Source: Pseudogymnoascus destructans (lineage: Eukaryota; Ascomycota; Leotiomycetes; Thelebolales; Thelebolaceae). Taken from it: a stretch of 64,000 bases of DNA. The DNA lies in assembly GCF_001641265.1 (NCBI RefSeq), contig NW_020167534.1, forward strand, positions 310,001 to 374,000, given 5' to 3'. Of this stretch, positions 42,315-55,311 are shown piece by piece. The notes beneath the pieces were generated by a model, which saw only the letters and a program-made list of their open reading frames with translations, ran no database searches and was not told the DNA's origin. Positions within the stretch are counted from its first letter, which is position 1, and each line of letters opens with the position of its first letter. The position numbers and the translations under genes were made by a program.

Positions 42315-42921
42315 ATGCCACCAAAGGGAGCCGCCGAGAAGAAGCCCGCCGCAAAGGCCCCAGCAGCCAAGGCTCCCGCTGAGAAGAAGGATGCCGGAAA
42401 GAAGACCGCCGCAACTGGCGAGAAGAAGAAGCGTACCAAGACCCGCAAGGAGACCTACTCTTCATACATCTACAAAGGTGAGATTCAAACCAAAACCCAC
42501 AAAACGCGTCGAAACCACCCATCGCGCCACTTTAATGTCACGTTCATAACTAACATACCACAGTTCTCAAGCAGGTCCACCCGGATACTGGTATATCCAA
42601 CCGTGCCATGTCTATCCTGAACTCCTTCGTCAATGGTAAGCTTTCATCACTTTTCGCATATTCGTTTCAAATTACTTACACAATCCAGACATTTTCGAGC
42701 GCGTCGCAACTGAGGCGTCCAAGCTTGCCGCATACAACAAGAAATCCACAATCTCGTCCAGGGAGATCCAAACCTCGTACGTATATATTGTAAACTCATA
42801 CACTTAACCAATTCTGACATTTCCCCCCAGTGTCCGTCTTATCCTCCCAGGAGAGCTTGCCAAGCACGCCGTGTCGGAAGGCACCAAGGCCGTCACCAAG
42901 TACTCGTCTTCTGCGAAATAA
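42315..42921 (+). CDS. Histone H2B
   Basis: Exons 42315-42477, 42564-42635, 42689-42776, 42831-42921 (137 aa). Lys/Ala-rich N-tail ([19 protein letters not shown]..), [48 protein letters not shown] split over exons, and C-terminal helix [22 protein letters not shown] with the ubiquitinated Lys. Three introns split the histone fold. Confidence 0.98.
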
Positions 42922-43521
42922 ATGTTCTCTGTTTGCGGGGTTTTACACAGGGTCTCGGATATGTTCGGTCTTCGGAGTCATCTAAATCAGATGATAAGGC
43001 CAGCATGGGCTCGATCTGGTCGGGTCTCTTTAATGCGTTATGGATGGTGTGCTTTTACGGGGGCAAATGTCTTCAGGGTCTGCTTTATGGGTTACGTGGC
43101 TGTACAATAAGCGTCTTCAGGGTTAGGAATGCTGAAGGCCACATTTGAAACACTATGACATCTTTGATCCAAGTGATGAACGAACCGCAACATGATAGAG
43201 CTACCCGGATTTCGGACAGCATTTTTCATTATTCGGCGACTGCACTGGAATTCGAACAAGCCGAGTCTTGAAATGACGAACTACGATTCCCTCGATCGAG
43301 CACAGTTGTAGAAACATCATTTGAGAACAATTTGCTTGGAAATATGGATTCTACATGATCAGAACACTCGGATACCGAATATTTCAGATTACCATACATT
43401 TTCATCTCATTGCGACCAGGATGGATATTGGAAGAAATTCTTCGATTAAAGACAGTGAGGAGTTAACACTGAAATAATATACAGTTTTGGTATATATAGA
43501 CAGCGGTCTAGCGAACAAATA
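42922..43521. other. Convergent intergenic region
   Basis: 600 bp between the 3' ends of H2B and SQS1. No supported gene; small frames here lack any family feature. Confidence 0.4.
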
Positions 43522-46023
43522 TTATCCCAGCCCAGCTTTGGTAGTCTTGACAACATGCGATACAGGTTGCAATATCCCCTTGTTATTCAGGGCGCCCAGC
43601 GCAGTCCCACTGCTCCATCCCATCTTCTCCATCATTGCCCTACCCCTATTCTCGACTCCCAACTCTGGCGCGGAGCCTCCCACAACATCTCCGTCCTTAT
43701 AACCACCCGCAGTGCCGCGTAACCCTGAGCTTGTCTTGGCCATAGGATTCTTGCCTTTGACATCCATGCGAGGGAAAAATCGGCGAGAGATTCTTCGTTC
43801 AACAGAGGTGAAAACATTTTCATTGTAGGCAGATGTCCGATGGGTGCGATAAAGTACAGGGAATCGCTTTCGTTCGGCACCGACAGACTTTGACTTCAAG
43901 TTGAAGGCATTGGCGATTTCATGGACCACTATACGGTCCTTCTTATCCATAGGAGGCAAAGCGAGCCTAAGAACATTGGATTAGTATCTCCATCTTTGAA
44001 GGGGTATGGGGTGTCTGCGTACGTAGTGTTCTTGCCAATTAAAAACAACCTGATTTCTTCTTTGATCGCCATGATCCCCATGCCCTCCTTGTATTTCATA
44101 CTGAGGTCAGGTTTGTCGGGATGGATACCCAAGACCCCCAAAGCTCTGCGATGCTCGCGGTCCTCTTTCCTCTGCTTCTTTTTGACTCGATCGTTCTCCC
44201 ATGCGGACTGCATTGATGCCTCTAATTCCGGATCAGAAACGTCGAAAGGTAGCCTACCCTTGCGACCCTTCAAGCTAGGACGCTCAAAATCCATGACATC
44301 GAAACCATCATATGCGTCTGCGAGCCTAGTCGCTGAAGGAAAGCCACTCTGGTGCGTTCTTGAGACCTTCTCTCTGAGTTGAAATTGTTCCCTTTTGCGG
44401 TTCCGGGCGGTTGACGAACTGCCACCGCTTGGCTCGTTTAATCCGTCAAACAAAGCCAACTCCGAGGAGTCGAATCCAAATTCGAATTGCTTCGCTAGCA
44501 GCCTTGCCATTTTTTCATCGTTTAGATTGTCAAACTGCCGCTGTATAAGATCCATGTCATCGTCTTCGGAATCGGTACTTTCAGTCAGATCATCATCCGC
44601 CGAATCAGAATCGTCAGCGTCGCCATCTAAGCTCTCCGTTACTAGCTTTGTGTTGGCCTCGAATTTTCCAATTAGATTTAGCGCCTGGGGTGTCAATAAC
44701 GCTGCCGCTGCCGCAGGAACCCATCCCGACTTGTCGCTCATGTACTCACTCCAAGCAACAAGATATTGTAGACCAGATTTAGCGTCTCGCCTTGACAGGA
44801 CTGCATCAATGGGACCAGAAACTTCATCTAGGAGCTCCAAAGTATCCTGGTCGAGAAAATCCGAGGGGTCCAAGTTCTCTTCCAACAATTCCATGTCAGA
44901 ATCAGGAGAAGAGTCACGTTGTTGAAATATGTCGTTGTCGTTGTCACCAAGCTCCCTTCCGTTGCCGAGCCCCAAAACATACAAGCCTTGCTCTTCGAGA
45001 TTTGTGATGTAATCGTTCATCATTTCATCTTCGACGCTTCGAATTTTGCGATTGCGGCCGCTGCCGTTTCGACTCTTTCGTGAGGTCAAGGGTGGCGTAT
45101 CAAGTGAATTTGATAACTTGCTCTGAAAATCCACACGGTCGGTAGATGGAGTCTCGGGCAAATGCCCTTTCTCTTTCCCTTTCCCTTTAGCCTGGGTCCT
45201 GTCACCAGATAAATGTAGCACATCTGTAGTTAAACTGCTCTCAATAGCGGATTGTTTGTCTTCGGTGTATATCGTCACGTCATCGTTGATTGTGGTGCGT
45301 AGGGAGGGGGTTTTCGAAGGCTTGGGCCCGGTCGATGGCAGGCTCCCAAAGAACTGGCCGTTATTACCTCGTCCCCTGAACAATATGACTTCCTCGCTCG
45401 AGTTTGAGGGTGTTGGTGACGATGATCGAATCTGGGGGGGTGGCAGGTTCGTTTCTATAGATTGGTTGCCTTCCGTATCGATAATAAACGCATCTTGCTC
45501 TTTACTTTCATGGCTTCCTTCCTCATCGTCTGGAGTATTTCCGGCCTGTTCTGAAGAGTCCATAACCCCACCCGTTCCAAGGTCGCTGTCGGATTCTTTA
45601 AGGGACATGCATTCCATAGCAGTCTCAGGGCCTCGTGTTTCGGGTGGCGGAAGAATACTGCCACTAACAAAGCTGACCTTTGCATCCCGTAGTCGCAAAT
45701 TGGACAATCTAGAGGGCTCGTGGCGTTGAGTGTTTAAAGCCTCCGCTTGTAAAGAGAATCCTTCGAAAAAGTCAGTGGCAGTACGTTCGTTATGTGCTAG
45801 TAGGAAGTGTTATAGGGCCATCCCACTGACCTTGTGGATGTGATGCAGGTGTACTCGCGCCAGAAAATGGGATAAAATTTGCTCCATCGTCGTCGTCAAC
45901 ATGCCTCCTGCCACCATCGCCACCGCCGCCACCACGACCACCTCCACGACCTCGTCGACCCTGTCCTCTACCATTGCTTTTGCCTGCTCCCCCTCCCCCG
46001 GGGCCTTTCTTTGAGCGTACCAT
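43522..46023 (-). CDS. R3H and G-patch protein, Sqs1 type
   Basis: Exons: 46023-45831, 45760-44023, 43966-43522 (791 aa). It starts MVRSKKGPGGGGAGK with a Gly/Arg-rich RGG stretch, has a long acidic Ser/Asp-rich middle, a conserved basic block (ERPSLKGRKGRLPFDVSDPELEASMQSAWENDRVKKKQRKEDRE), then an R3H domain (DRIVVHEIANAFNLKSKSVG..RFPVLYRT) and a C-terminal G-patch (GRAMMEKMGWSSGTALG..GILQPV). Yeast Sqs1/Pfa1 activates the DEAH helicase Prp43 in splicing and rRNA maturation through its G-patch; the same role is inferred. Two short introns restore the conserved junctions (QGFSLQ; NTTLALPPMDKKD). Confidence 0.9.
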
Positions 46024-46545
46024 CGTAGGCTTGATATCTATATCATTTTCTCTGAGGTTTAAAGGTGTTGAGAAACAAAATTTGAAATTGCGGCCTCCGG
46101 CAAAGCTTTGAAGTGACTCCGATAAGTTACCGCACCACAATAAATTCGCCAGAACAATCGGGCTGCGCAGTCTGTGAAGAAGCTCCTGGAATACTGCACT
46201 GAAAACAGTATTTCTGGAGATGTTTTATGTATACTTTAACGAGAACCCTTGGACCGTATAAACATTGTGTCGTCTCCCATCGAGTATCCTGGCAAACATA
46301 CTAAGATAACGATGCCTTATCGTACTAGGCAATGTCGTACAGTACGTGCTGTAGCATGCCGGGTGACAGACATGACGCGCTCCACTGCACTTCAACTACG
46401 CCTGCCCCAGCACCTGCCTGGTATCATCCACATCTTTGAATCCCTACAGCTGCCTAATAGAATGCTGAACGGCGATTTGTATGCGTGCGACTAACAACAT
46501 ATCCACCGCAATATTTGGGCTACATCCTCAAAGCCCGTCCACCAG
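46024..46545. promoter_or_regulatory. Divergent upstream region of SQS1 and ATG4
   Basis: 522 bp between divergent start codons. No named motif was identified. Confidence 0.4.
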
Positions 46546-48062
46546 ATGGCGGCTGTAGATTTCAGCCGCTACAAGCGCATTGTACAATATCTTTGGGATC
46601 CAGCACCAACCAACCTCGACAGTTCAGATCTTCCACTGTGGTGTCTAGGAGATCAATATACGGCCACCTCTATGTCGAAGCACGCCTCTGCTCCTGGTGA
46701 TACGGACTTACCTTCACATGATAGCTCTCACGAAACACCACAAAAACGAACTGATGTCGAGAAATCAATACAAGCGGTTACACCTCCGGAAAGCGTTGGT
46801 GGAGGTATAGACTCCGGCTTTTTTCAAGAGGGAACAGATGTTGAAGATGGAGGTTGGCCAGTTGCATTCCTTGACGACTTCGAATCTAAATTACGGTTTT
46901 CCTACCGGACTGGCTTTCCGGTTATTCCAAGGTCAGAGGACCCGAAAGCGTCCTCTACGATGAGCTTCTCAGTCCGGCTGCGGAGCCAACTGAGCGATCA
47001 GGGTGGATTTTCTTCAGATACTGGCTGGGGTTGTATGATCAGGTCGGGGCAAAGTCTTTTGGCCAATTCCATGGTGATACTGCGGCTCTCTCGAGGTACG
47101 TATACTTCAACTTATAGTTTAACACGACGTTCCACGTCTGACACTCCATAGGCTGGCGTCGTGGTGTGGGCAGAGACAAAGAACGGGAGATAGTGTCACT
47201 CTTCGCAGATGACCCTAGGGCGCCGTATTCCATCCACAAGTTTGTTGAACATGGCGCGGAAGCTTGTGGTAAATATCCCGGGCAGTGGTTCGGGCCATCG
47301 GCCACAGCGCGATGTATACAGTAAGCCTATCCACATATCTAAGATCACGTATTTTAAATATTAATTGTCGCGCAAAAGGGAACTGGCAAAACGCCACGAA
47401 TCAGCAGATGTGAGAGTCTATATCACTGGCGACGGATCGGACGTTTACAAGGATGGTTTCATGAGTGTTGCCAAACCTGATGGTGTGAACTTCAAACCTA
47501 CCCTTATACTTGTGGGGACACGTCTAGGTATAGATAAAGTTACTCCCGTTTACTGGGAGGCGTTAAAAGCATCACTGCAGATGCCACAATCAGTGGGGAT
47601 TGCAGGGTATGTTGTCACCGGCCCCCGTTTTACTCGATACACTCTCTGACAGTCAATATCAGTGGCCGCCCGTCTTCTTCTCATTATTTTGTTGGAGTTC
47701 AAGGTTCACATTTCTTCTACCTTGACCCGCACCAGACCATGGCTGCCATTCCTTTTCATACAGATGTTGATGAGTATACCCCTGCAGAAATTGACTCCTG
47801 CCATACCCGACGGTTACGAAGGTTGGACATCAAAGAGATGGACCCGAGCATGCTTATTGGCTTTCTTATCCGAGATGAAAAAGATTGGGAGGCATGGTCC
47901 GATGAAATTAAGAGATTTCCTGGCAAGGGTATCGTGCATATCGCCGACAACGATCCGGCTCAACAGAGCCTGAGTCACGAGCGTGACGGCGCCATTGACG
48001 ATGTCGAATCCTTCGACGAGGATGACAGTGAAGATTACGGCGAAGAACCTCCCCATTCTTGA
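46546..48062 (+). CDS. ATG4: Autophagy cysteine protease Atg4
   Basis: Exons 46546-47095, 47152-47320, 47379-47606, 47663-48062 (448 aa). Peptidase family C54: the catalytic Cys is in SSDTGWGCMIRSGQSLLAN (about residue 163), and the Asp-Pro-His motif in GSHFFYLDPHQTMAAIPF. It cleaves the C-terminus of Atg8 before lipidation and removes Atg8 from membranes. The C-terminus is very acidic (ESFDEDDSEDYGEEPP). N-terminal Ser/Thr-rich insertion (45-105) is typical of filamentous fungi. It is convergent with the J-protein gene. Confidence 0.95.
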
Positions 48063-48279
48063 TTAGCTAGGGAGCCGTTCGACCTGAAACCTCGAATTAA
48101 CCGTCACCCACGCCCAGATACGATATAAAGTCGGGAATATGCCGATTACCGAGATCAGGGACTCTTTGAGGAGTGGCGGTGCTATCTGTGTGATGTGGGG
48201 TACCTGGCATATGATGACCTCAGAGCCTCAAGCCATACCTATAAAGTTGTATACTATTCTTCAATGCAACTTATAGTTT

Positions 48280-50095
48280 TCAGTGGGATGTCTTGCGGCG
48301 GCCACCAGTCTTCGGCTTTGGAACAAGCAGGCCATGCTTCTCTGCCTTGATGTGATCGAAGAGCTTGTTTTTAGAACTGAAGGAGCTATTACAGGTAGCG
48401 CATGTATTCTTGTGATACTGTTAGCATTGGCGGTGGTTGAATGGAGTTAATTCTTACATTTTGGGTATCATCCTCGGCCTGCTGGCGGGCGGCCTTTTTT
48501 GCACGTTTCGCCTTTGCTTTCCCAAGCTTCTTATTTTCTTCCGTGGGGGGTTCGTCTGTACCTCTGTCGCTAGAAATTAAGATGTTATCGAGTGCCCGTG
48601 TCTCATTGCCGACTACATTTGGTTTTATATAACCATCTGTTTTCGGCCTTTCCTGGTTGGGAAGCCCAGATATCCTATCCTCCACCTGCTCCCTGGGTGC
48701 ATAATCATCATCATCCGTGCCATCTTCTGGTATTGCCGGCGTAGTAGATTCTTCTATAGGGCCGCGGTCCGCTTCATTCTCCTTCGGAGACGGGTCAGAG
48801 CCAGTAAGGTCGTCGTTGCCAGCACCAATCTCAGGATCAGCCTTGTCAATTCCAACAACAGGTATAATGTCGTCATCAGTAGCATCTTGCAATGAGTGAA
48901 ATGAGGCCTCGGAATCAGAATTCTCTGGGATAGATTGAAGCGCAGCATCAACTGGTGTATCCAAATGGAAGAGTTTATTCTCCTTCCGCATCTGCCGTGT
49001 TAATTCTCGAACGGCCTTGATATGCTTTTTGCTTTTTTCATGGACTTCATACTGTTTCTCGCTCTTAAAAATCTTGTTGCACGTAACACATTCTACTACT
49101 TCCTCTTCTGATGCTTCAGAGTCCGAGAAGGTTCCCTCCTCTTCAGCGTAGCGAGTTTGTGCCCATGCAGGTTGGACGTGTTCGTTTAGCTTTGCTTCGC
49201 GCATAGCTCTCGAGCGAGCAGCCTGAGCTGCTGCCGCATCTCTCAGTGCTTGTTGTCGATCAGCTTCGGACTGTGTGTTTGGGATGTATCTAGGATCCCG
49301 TTTCCGCACAAAGCCTACGAGCGACCTTACAGCATCATTAAACTCCCGGATTCCTTCGTCTCGTAGACGCTTATTCTCTTTTTCCATCAGTCGTCTAACT
49401 CGACGATCAGGAGCATCCGCATAATTGTGCACGTCTTTCCATGAGAATGACTTTCTCGTTGAGAAGCTGGCCCATGCAACATAAAACGGCTTGACGACAT
49501 GGTCATAACTAGATTCAGCAGCCCCAAAGTCCGGGTAGTCGATCGGGTCCAGGCCTTCCCAGTTGCATGCAGCATCTTCTTCCTTTGTGAGGGCTTCAAA
49601 CACGGACTGAAGCCTTCCATAGAAGCCGTCCAAGCTGTTTGTGAAGGGCATATTCGGCGAGAATTTCCCCATCAGAATAGTCAGGTCCGTGGCGCTAGTG
49701 AACCGCATATCGTGTTCGAAGTGGTCGCCAGCCCCAATATCGGAATCTCGAAGTATCGCATCTCGGTGGGAGTCATACCAGGCTCGTTCTTGGGGATCAG
49801 ATAAAATCTGGTGCGCTGATTGAACCTCTGCAAATAGTCGGGTGGAATCTTCAACATCTCCGTAATTTCGATCGGGGTGCAGCTCTAAGGCCTTCCTTCT
49901 GTACGCTTTCTTGATCCTAGACGCCAGTCAGCTCTTGCTGCGGACAAATTTTAAACTGCTTCAATCTACGTACTCATCATCGCTGGCCTGGCGATCCACG
50001 CCGAGTAACTCATAATAACAGGTCTTCACATGGGGGCCTCCGGCATCCCCTTGCTGGCTGGGCTTTTGCTGGTTCGAGGACTGCTGTGCGCCCAT
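48280..50095 (-). CDS. J-protein with C2H2 zinc fingers, Jjj1/DNAJC21 type
   Basis: Exons: 50095-49974, 49916-48458, 48417-48280 (572 aa). N-terminal J domain (CYYELLGVDRQASDDEIKKAYRRKALELHPDRNYG) with HPD. Then a region shared with Jjj1 (FAEVQSAHQILSDPQERAWYDSHRDAILR..). A U1-like C2H2 finger (ECVTCNKIFKSEKQYEVHEKSKKHIKAV) follows, a long acidic part, and a second finger at the C-terminus (NTCATCNSSFSSKNKLFDHIKAEKHGLL). Yeast Jjj1 works with Rei1 and Ssa on late cytosolic 60S maturation. The last intron is 40 nt. The assignment rests on domain order and the WYDSHRD motif. Confidence 0.93.
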
Positions 50096-50931
50096 ACTGT
50101 CCGCGGCAGAGTCATGCAACGGCTCTGTTGGTGTTGTCGATATGAATAAGCAGAATAGCAGAATAAAGTTTGGCTCTTATAGCGCGTCACGGTTTCACAG
50201 CTGGTGGACAAGGACCAACGTCTGAATAAAAATCCCTTCTTGCTCCAGTCACAGAAGGTAAAATCGTTTTCTCATAGACCCTATGATTTATTTATATGAG
50301 GAGAACTGTGGACGCCGCCCGCACTGATAGAGATAGCTGGTCGTTATCGCCAAATGTTGTTGTGTGTGTGTACGGAGTACGTACCGAGTACTTTGTACTA
50401 CGGAGATATACCTAATATATAGGTAAGTTAAAGTTGTGCACTGTTGAGTCAACGCCACTAGTAAATTCTAGACCCAAATAGGCTAGTACAATGTCACTCA
50501 CGTGGATATTACCTAATATAGGTACATGAATGATCGTTCAAAAAGGTTGGAAGCAGAAGATCTAGAACCGCCACTGGCTTCCATCAAAAGTACTTAACCT
50601 CGCATCAAACACCTAAATTATCCTGACAGTACGTACAAACTTCGACTACGCCAAGATAATTCCCAAATACAAACAAAGCCGCCTCAGTGTTATAGACTTG
50701 CCACACGGTCACGCGCAGCATTTCCCAACATGAGCATGGGCATGGTAACGAAGAACAGAGTTATACCTATGCTCCCCCGTCACTAAAAAAAAGTGTTGAG
50801 AGAGACTGAGGAAGACTGCGACGCACATATCAACCCAGAAAGAGATACCAGATAACTACTGCGCATCCTGAGCGGTCCTTCCCAGATGATTATCAGAGCT
50901 TCCACTGGCGCCCTACTGACCTACCTCTATC
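50096..50931. other. Divergent intergenic region
   Basis: 836 bp between the starts of the Jjj1-like and SPX-RING genes. It includes a palindromic stretch ACGGAGTACGTACCGAGTAC around 50372 and no supported gene. Confidence 0.4.
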
Positions 50932-52498
50932 ATGAAGTTCGCTCATGAGTTCAAGGAGGCCCTGGAGCGAGAAGGCTTTCCACCGCACTGGGTCGAAGCT
51001 GCGATACCTTATGGCCAACTGAAGAAATGTATTAAGAAGGTAGAGCGTGAGCTTAGAAGTTTTGGTTTAGATGCCCAGACTCTGGGTCTCTTGGTGCCGT
51101 CCAGCGACCAGAAGGATCAAAACAGTAACGATGGCACACCCGTAGGGTTCAAATACAAGTTCGCAGGTAAGCCCGTGACCTGTTGTCCATAGCCAAACTC
51201 TAGCTTACAATTATTGTCGAAGGCGATTCTGATGTCTTCCGCCCGACCTTGACTCTTTATATCCAGCGGACTCAAGGAAGCGACATCGCCATTGATGCTA
51301 CTCTATCACCCAGTACACGGCAGTACCTACGGAATCTTGCAGATGCACAGGCAAAGGAACGTGGCCAGAGCTCTGTTGCTGGCCAGTCTGGAGACATCGT
51401 CGAGTCTAAAGATGCTATGCCTAGCGCGGATGCTGATTCTACCACGCCTTCCATAGATGCCAACTCTGATGTCCAGCAGGTGGAGGTGCCTCTGACATTT
51501 GACATCGAGTTTTTTGGGCTGCTAAAGGACGAAGTGTCTTCTTTGGATGAAATTCAAAAGGCCGAGCAAAAGGCCATGACAGACGAGATAAAGGCTCTAG
51601 GAGACGAAATTGAAAAATTGGCTTTCCCCGCCAAAAATAATAAGACCGATATGGGTCGCTGGCGGACAATTTTCGACTTATATCTCCAAGCCGGGGTGTT
51701 CTTCTCGACGAATGAGTTTGATCGCGGCAGTAGGGACAGCAATGTGGCATTGAAACAGCTCAAGTGGTTTCAGGAGCAAGTTACCAAGCTGAATCTACCA
51801 AAGTCCTTCAAGCTCGCTAACAGTCGAGATGCTCTTGATAGATTCACACGGATCAATGTTACGCTTCTACGAAATTTGAAGTTTCAGGAAATCAATCAAC
51901 TTGCAGTCACGAAAATTCTCAAAAGTCGGCATCCCTCCCCCCATATTATATGAATACTTGATACTGATGTCGGTTAGAATTTGACAAGAGAACATCTCTC
52001 GGTGCCAAGACGGCATTTCCTCCCCTGATACAGTCAGACCTACTCATGACTGAAACTATGGCCAAGGCTGTCTGTGCTGGGGTTTCAAACGAGATAATCC
52101 GCATTGTCCCACAGCTGGACGATTACCTCTGCCCGGTGTGCTTCACCATATCTTACAAACCTGTTCGATTGAAGTGTAACCACGTTTTCTGCATACGATG
52201 CATGATCGAGATGCAGAATGCTAATTCTAAACATTGTCCTCTCTGTCGAGGAGATGTTGTCTTGGAAGCAGATGCCTGTAAGTGATACCCAATTGGCCTT
52301 TGCTATTAGTGGCTCTCCATCTTAATAGTCCGAACTGGTGCTGACTTGGTTGTAGCGAGTGTCGACAAGAATCTGATGGTCTTCCTCAAGAAATATTTCC
52401 CAAAGGAAACAAAGGCCAAACAGCAGGAGAATGACATCGCAGCTAGCGTTGAGTTGTATGGCGAAGACTTCGCCAATGTGAAGTGCTTGGTGATGTAG
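50932..52498 (+). CDS. SPX and RING-finger protein (putative E3 ubiquitin ligase)
   Basis: Exons 50932-51166, 51223-51924, 51978-52277, 52356-52498 (459 aa). An N-terminal SPX domain (MKFAHEFKEAL.. IPYGQLKKCIKKVERELRSFG .. EFFGLLKDEVSSLDEIQ .. INVTLLRNLKFQEINQLAVTKILKKFDKRT) with the Lys-rich inositol-pyrophosphate-binding surface is interrupted by an acidic Ser/Asp stretch. A C3HC4 RING follows (CPVCFTISYKPVRLKCNHVFCIRCMIEM..CPLCR). The combination suggests a ubiquitin ligase that senses phosphate status through inositol pyrophosphates; no substrate can be named. Splicing at 51924/51978 rebuilds KKFDKRT, the conserved SPX end. Confidence 0.92.
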
Positions 52499-53246
52499 TC
52501 GGGGCAGGTACTATGTGGCAGCAGTTACCCCTGATCATGCCTTGGGACGTTGGAGGGATGTCGTACAGTACTCCATAGCCGCGGCGTGGAGGGGTGGCAT
52601 ATTACAAGCATCTTTCTCGTGGGTATAGCAATTGTAGTATGAGCAAGCATGGAGTTGTATATAGGGTATATGGTTTTTTTTGTTGCTATGACGCGGGCAT
52701 GGTACATATTTTGGCTGGGCTCCATGCCTGGCGCGTATATTCATTTAAATTATATTTTTATTATTTTATTAGTGCGCCGGAATAAATATATCACGAGTAT
52801 AAATAAATCCACTGTCGACATTAAACTTAAGGGACGACATTGAATCAAACACGAGCCAATACTCAATTACAAACGAATATGTAAACCCGAGGCTATGAGG
52901 TTTATACTAATCATCTTAAAGTACAATAACAAATAAAGGTCATCATCGATGGCGGGGTAAGTTACCTTGATGGGCATGCTGCCCCATACTACGCTAAGAT
53001 AACGAACTGGAGGATTCGGCTCTTGTAGTCGCACCCAAATACCAACCAAACCCGCAACTACGACGAAGAGCAACATGCTATCGTCACCCTGAATATTGCT
53101 ACCTGATACTGAATCACAACAATGATACGCCTACTATGGCAGTGACAATATCCCAAAGAAGGTACGGACCGCGGAGGTCAATATACACCATGTATTAACA
53201 AAGCAAGTGACTCATTTATAAGTTGTACATACTTTCGAGCTCCACC
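52499..53246. other. AT-rich intergenic region
   Basis: 748 bp with no recognised gene; 52700-52860 is strongly A/T-rich. Confidence 0.4.
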
Positions 53247-55221
53247 ATGGCACCAACAACAACAATCTATGACCTCCCCGATGAAGTGCTGGATCAAATT
53301 CTTTACTACCTGAGCCCCGAGCAAACCATACTCAGCATACGGCGAGCGTCCAAGCGGTTTGCCAGACTATGCGAAGAACCCCTACTCTGGCGGTACTATT
53401 GTCGCACCGAGTTCACTTACTGGGACACCAAACACCGAATTAAACAGAAATTTGGCGGCGACGTTAGCGATGTGGAATGGAAAAAGCTTTATATTTACCG
53501 AAAAAATATCGATACCCGTACCTCTGAGCTATTAGACAGCATACTTTCCGAACAAATAGGGCGCATAGATAAGACGAAGGACATAAGTGAGTTTGGCTAC
53601 GATGCCAAAGATATTTTGTTGCGAAACTGCCAGGCAGAAACCGATACGGACGATGTACTTGCGAGGAGGTGCGTATTAACCAGCATATTTTATCCATATA
53701 TTGGGAGCTGGAAGAGCTAACTGGACAACTAGATTCTACAGCAGTTCTGTCCTCGATCATATCCACAGAGCCAAGGCGCTCGACGAATGGCACAGACTGA
53801 GTAGAGGAGATGATATTTCTATAGAACGTGCCCTGGGCTGTTTTGACATGTTTGTGTTGCATGACCGCAATGGGGATCTCTGTGAAGTATGTGTGATTTA
53901 TTATTATTTTTTCTGGATGCTGATAATTCGCGCCAGATATCGGATATGCTAGACAAGTTAGCTAAGAAGCTGGAAGCTGCCCACGCTGATTTCTACGACC
54001 TATCTCAGCGCCGCAAAGCACTTGTGACCGCCCGCTTTCTCAAAGACAACGACCTCACTGGCATGGCTTCTGAATTACAATACCGAGATCTCAAAAACAA
54101 CTTTATTGGCATTGCGCTACAAGAAGAAAACCACCCTTCGCTGCCACTCATATCCGCAGCCATATATTGTGCCGTAGCTCGCCGGCTTGGGCTGGATGCC
54201 GGATGTTGCGACTTTCCAAATCATGTACACGCAGTAGTTTCCCCCAACAATGGGGAGACGCTTGATGGGCCACTTAAAAAAACAAGCTTAGGCCCACCAG
54301 AACCAATGTACCTGGATCCCTATAGGTCCGATAGAGAGGTCCCAGTTGAACACCTCAAAAATCAACTGGTGGCATGGGGTGTGCAAGTGGATGATTTCCC
54401 TCGTTTTCTTACCCATATGAGCACGCGAAGGATTGCACTGCGCACCTCGAAGAGTATACTTACCACCATCCATGAGTTTCGAGGCCTCGGTAGAAACGGA
54501 GCAAACAATACTGACCATGCTTCTATTAAACTGTATGGAAACCCATTTGCTGATATGGACAACGCATTTTACTCAGCTCTCTGGTCGAACTTCATACTCT
54601 CCAGTATACCCGGACGCGCGGCTTCAATTGACCAGGTACAGTTTATTCCTATAATATTAGAACGGTTTGAGAACCTTTATCATATGGATGGCGTCTTCCT
54701 GGAGAAGTATATCTGTGCATCTCCTAGCCTTTTGGTGCGTACCGACCTCGCACGCCTTGTCGAAGCAATCCGAGTTATACGAGCAAGTGATATCATGCCG
54801 AAGCAACTCAGACGACGAGAAAGCCAAAAACCCCACGGAAAGATCCAGTACGAAGTTGGCCAGGTATTTCAACACAAAAGATACGGTTACACGGCAGTTA
54901 TTACGGGATGGGATGTTGAGTGTACAATGAACTCGAGATGGATGGAACAGAATCACGTCGACACGCTGCGCAAAGGACAGCACCAGAGTTTTTATCACGC
55001 ACTGTAAGACCTCACTCATCTCCACATATTGATGCACGCTGACGAAGATGATTAGCGTTGAAGATACTAGTATTCGCTGTGTGGCCGAGGAGAACGTGGA
55101 AGTGATTGAACCGGATAACCCAGTTTCGCTGATGAGTCTGGCCGGGAGATTCTTCAAGCGCTGGGATGGCTCGAGACACAGATTTGTGTCAAATATACGG
55201 GACGAATACCCCGATGATTAG
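53247..55221 (+). CDS. F-box, transglutaminase-like and YccV-like protein (FBXO21 type)
   Basis: Exons 53247-53668, 53733-53886, 53937-55003, 55056-55221 (602 aa). ATG 53247 lies in CCACCATGG. An N-terminal F-box (IYDLPDEVLDQILYYLSPEQTILSIRRASKRFARLCEEPLLWRYY) should bind Skp1. The middle is a SirB1/transglutaminase-like domain (LQEENHPSLPLISAAIYCAVARRLGLDAGCCDFPNHVHAVV). The C-terminus is a YccV/hemimethylated-DNA-binding domain (YEVGQVFQHKRYGYTAVITGWD..), split by the last intron. This triple architecture is that of human FBXO21 and its fungal relatives, substrate receptors of SCF ubiquitin ligases. The substrate is not predictable. Confidence 0.93.
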
Positions 55222-55311
55222 CATGGCTGCATGGCAAAAACAATGCTATATTCGAGTAGAGACATATTTGGAGAATTTCACTACCTGGACGTGTCCCGTT
55301 AACCTCGTTAA

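Noticed and set aside
42112..42549. Pro/Arg-rich frame overlapping H2B exon 1.
   Set aside because: It is a frame shift of the H2B leader and Lys-rich N-tail; H2B with its introns explains the region.
44395..45729. Long plus-strand frames over the SQS1 gene.
   Set aside because: They are antisense shadows of the acidic, Ser-rich coding sequence and lack any family motif.
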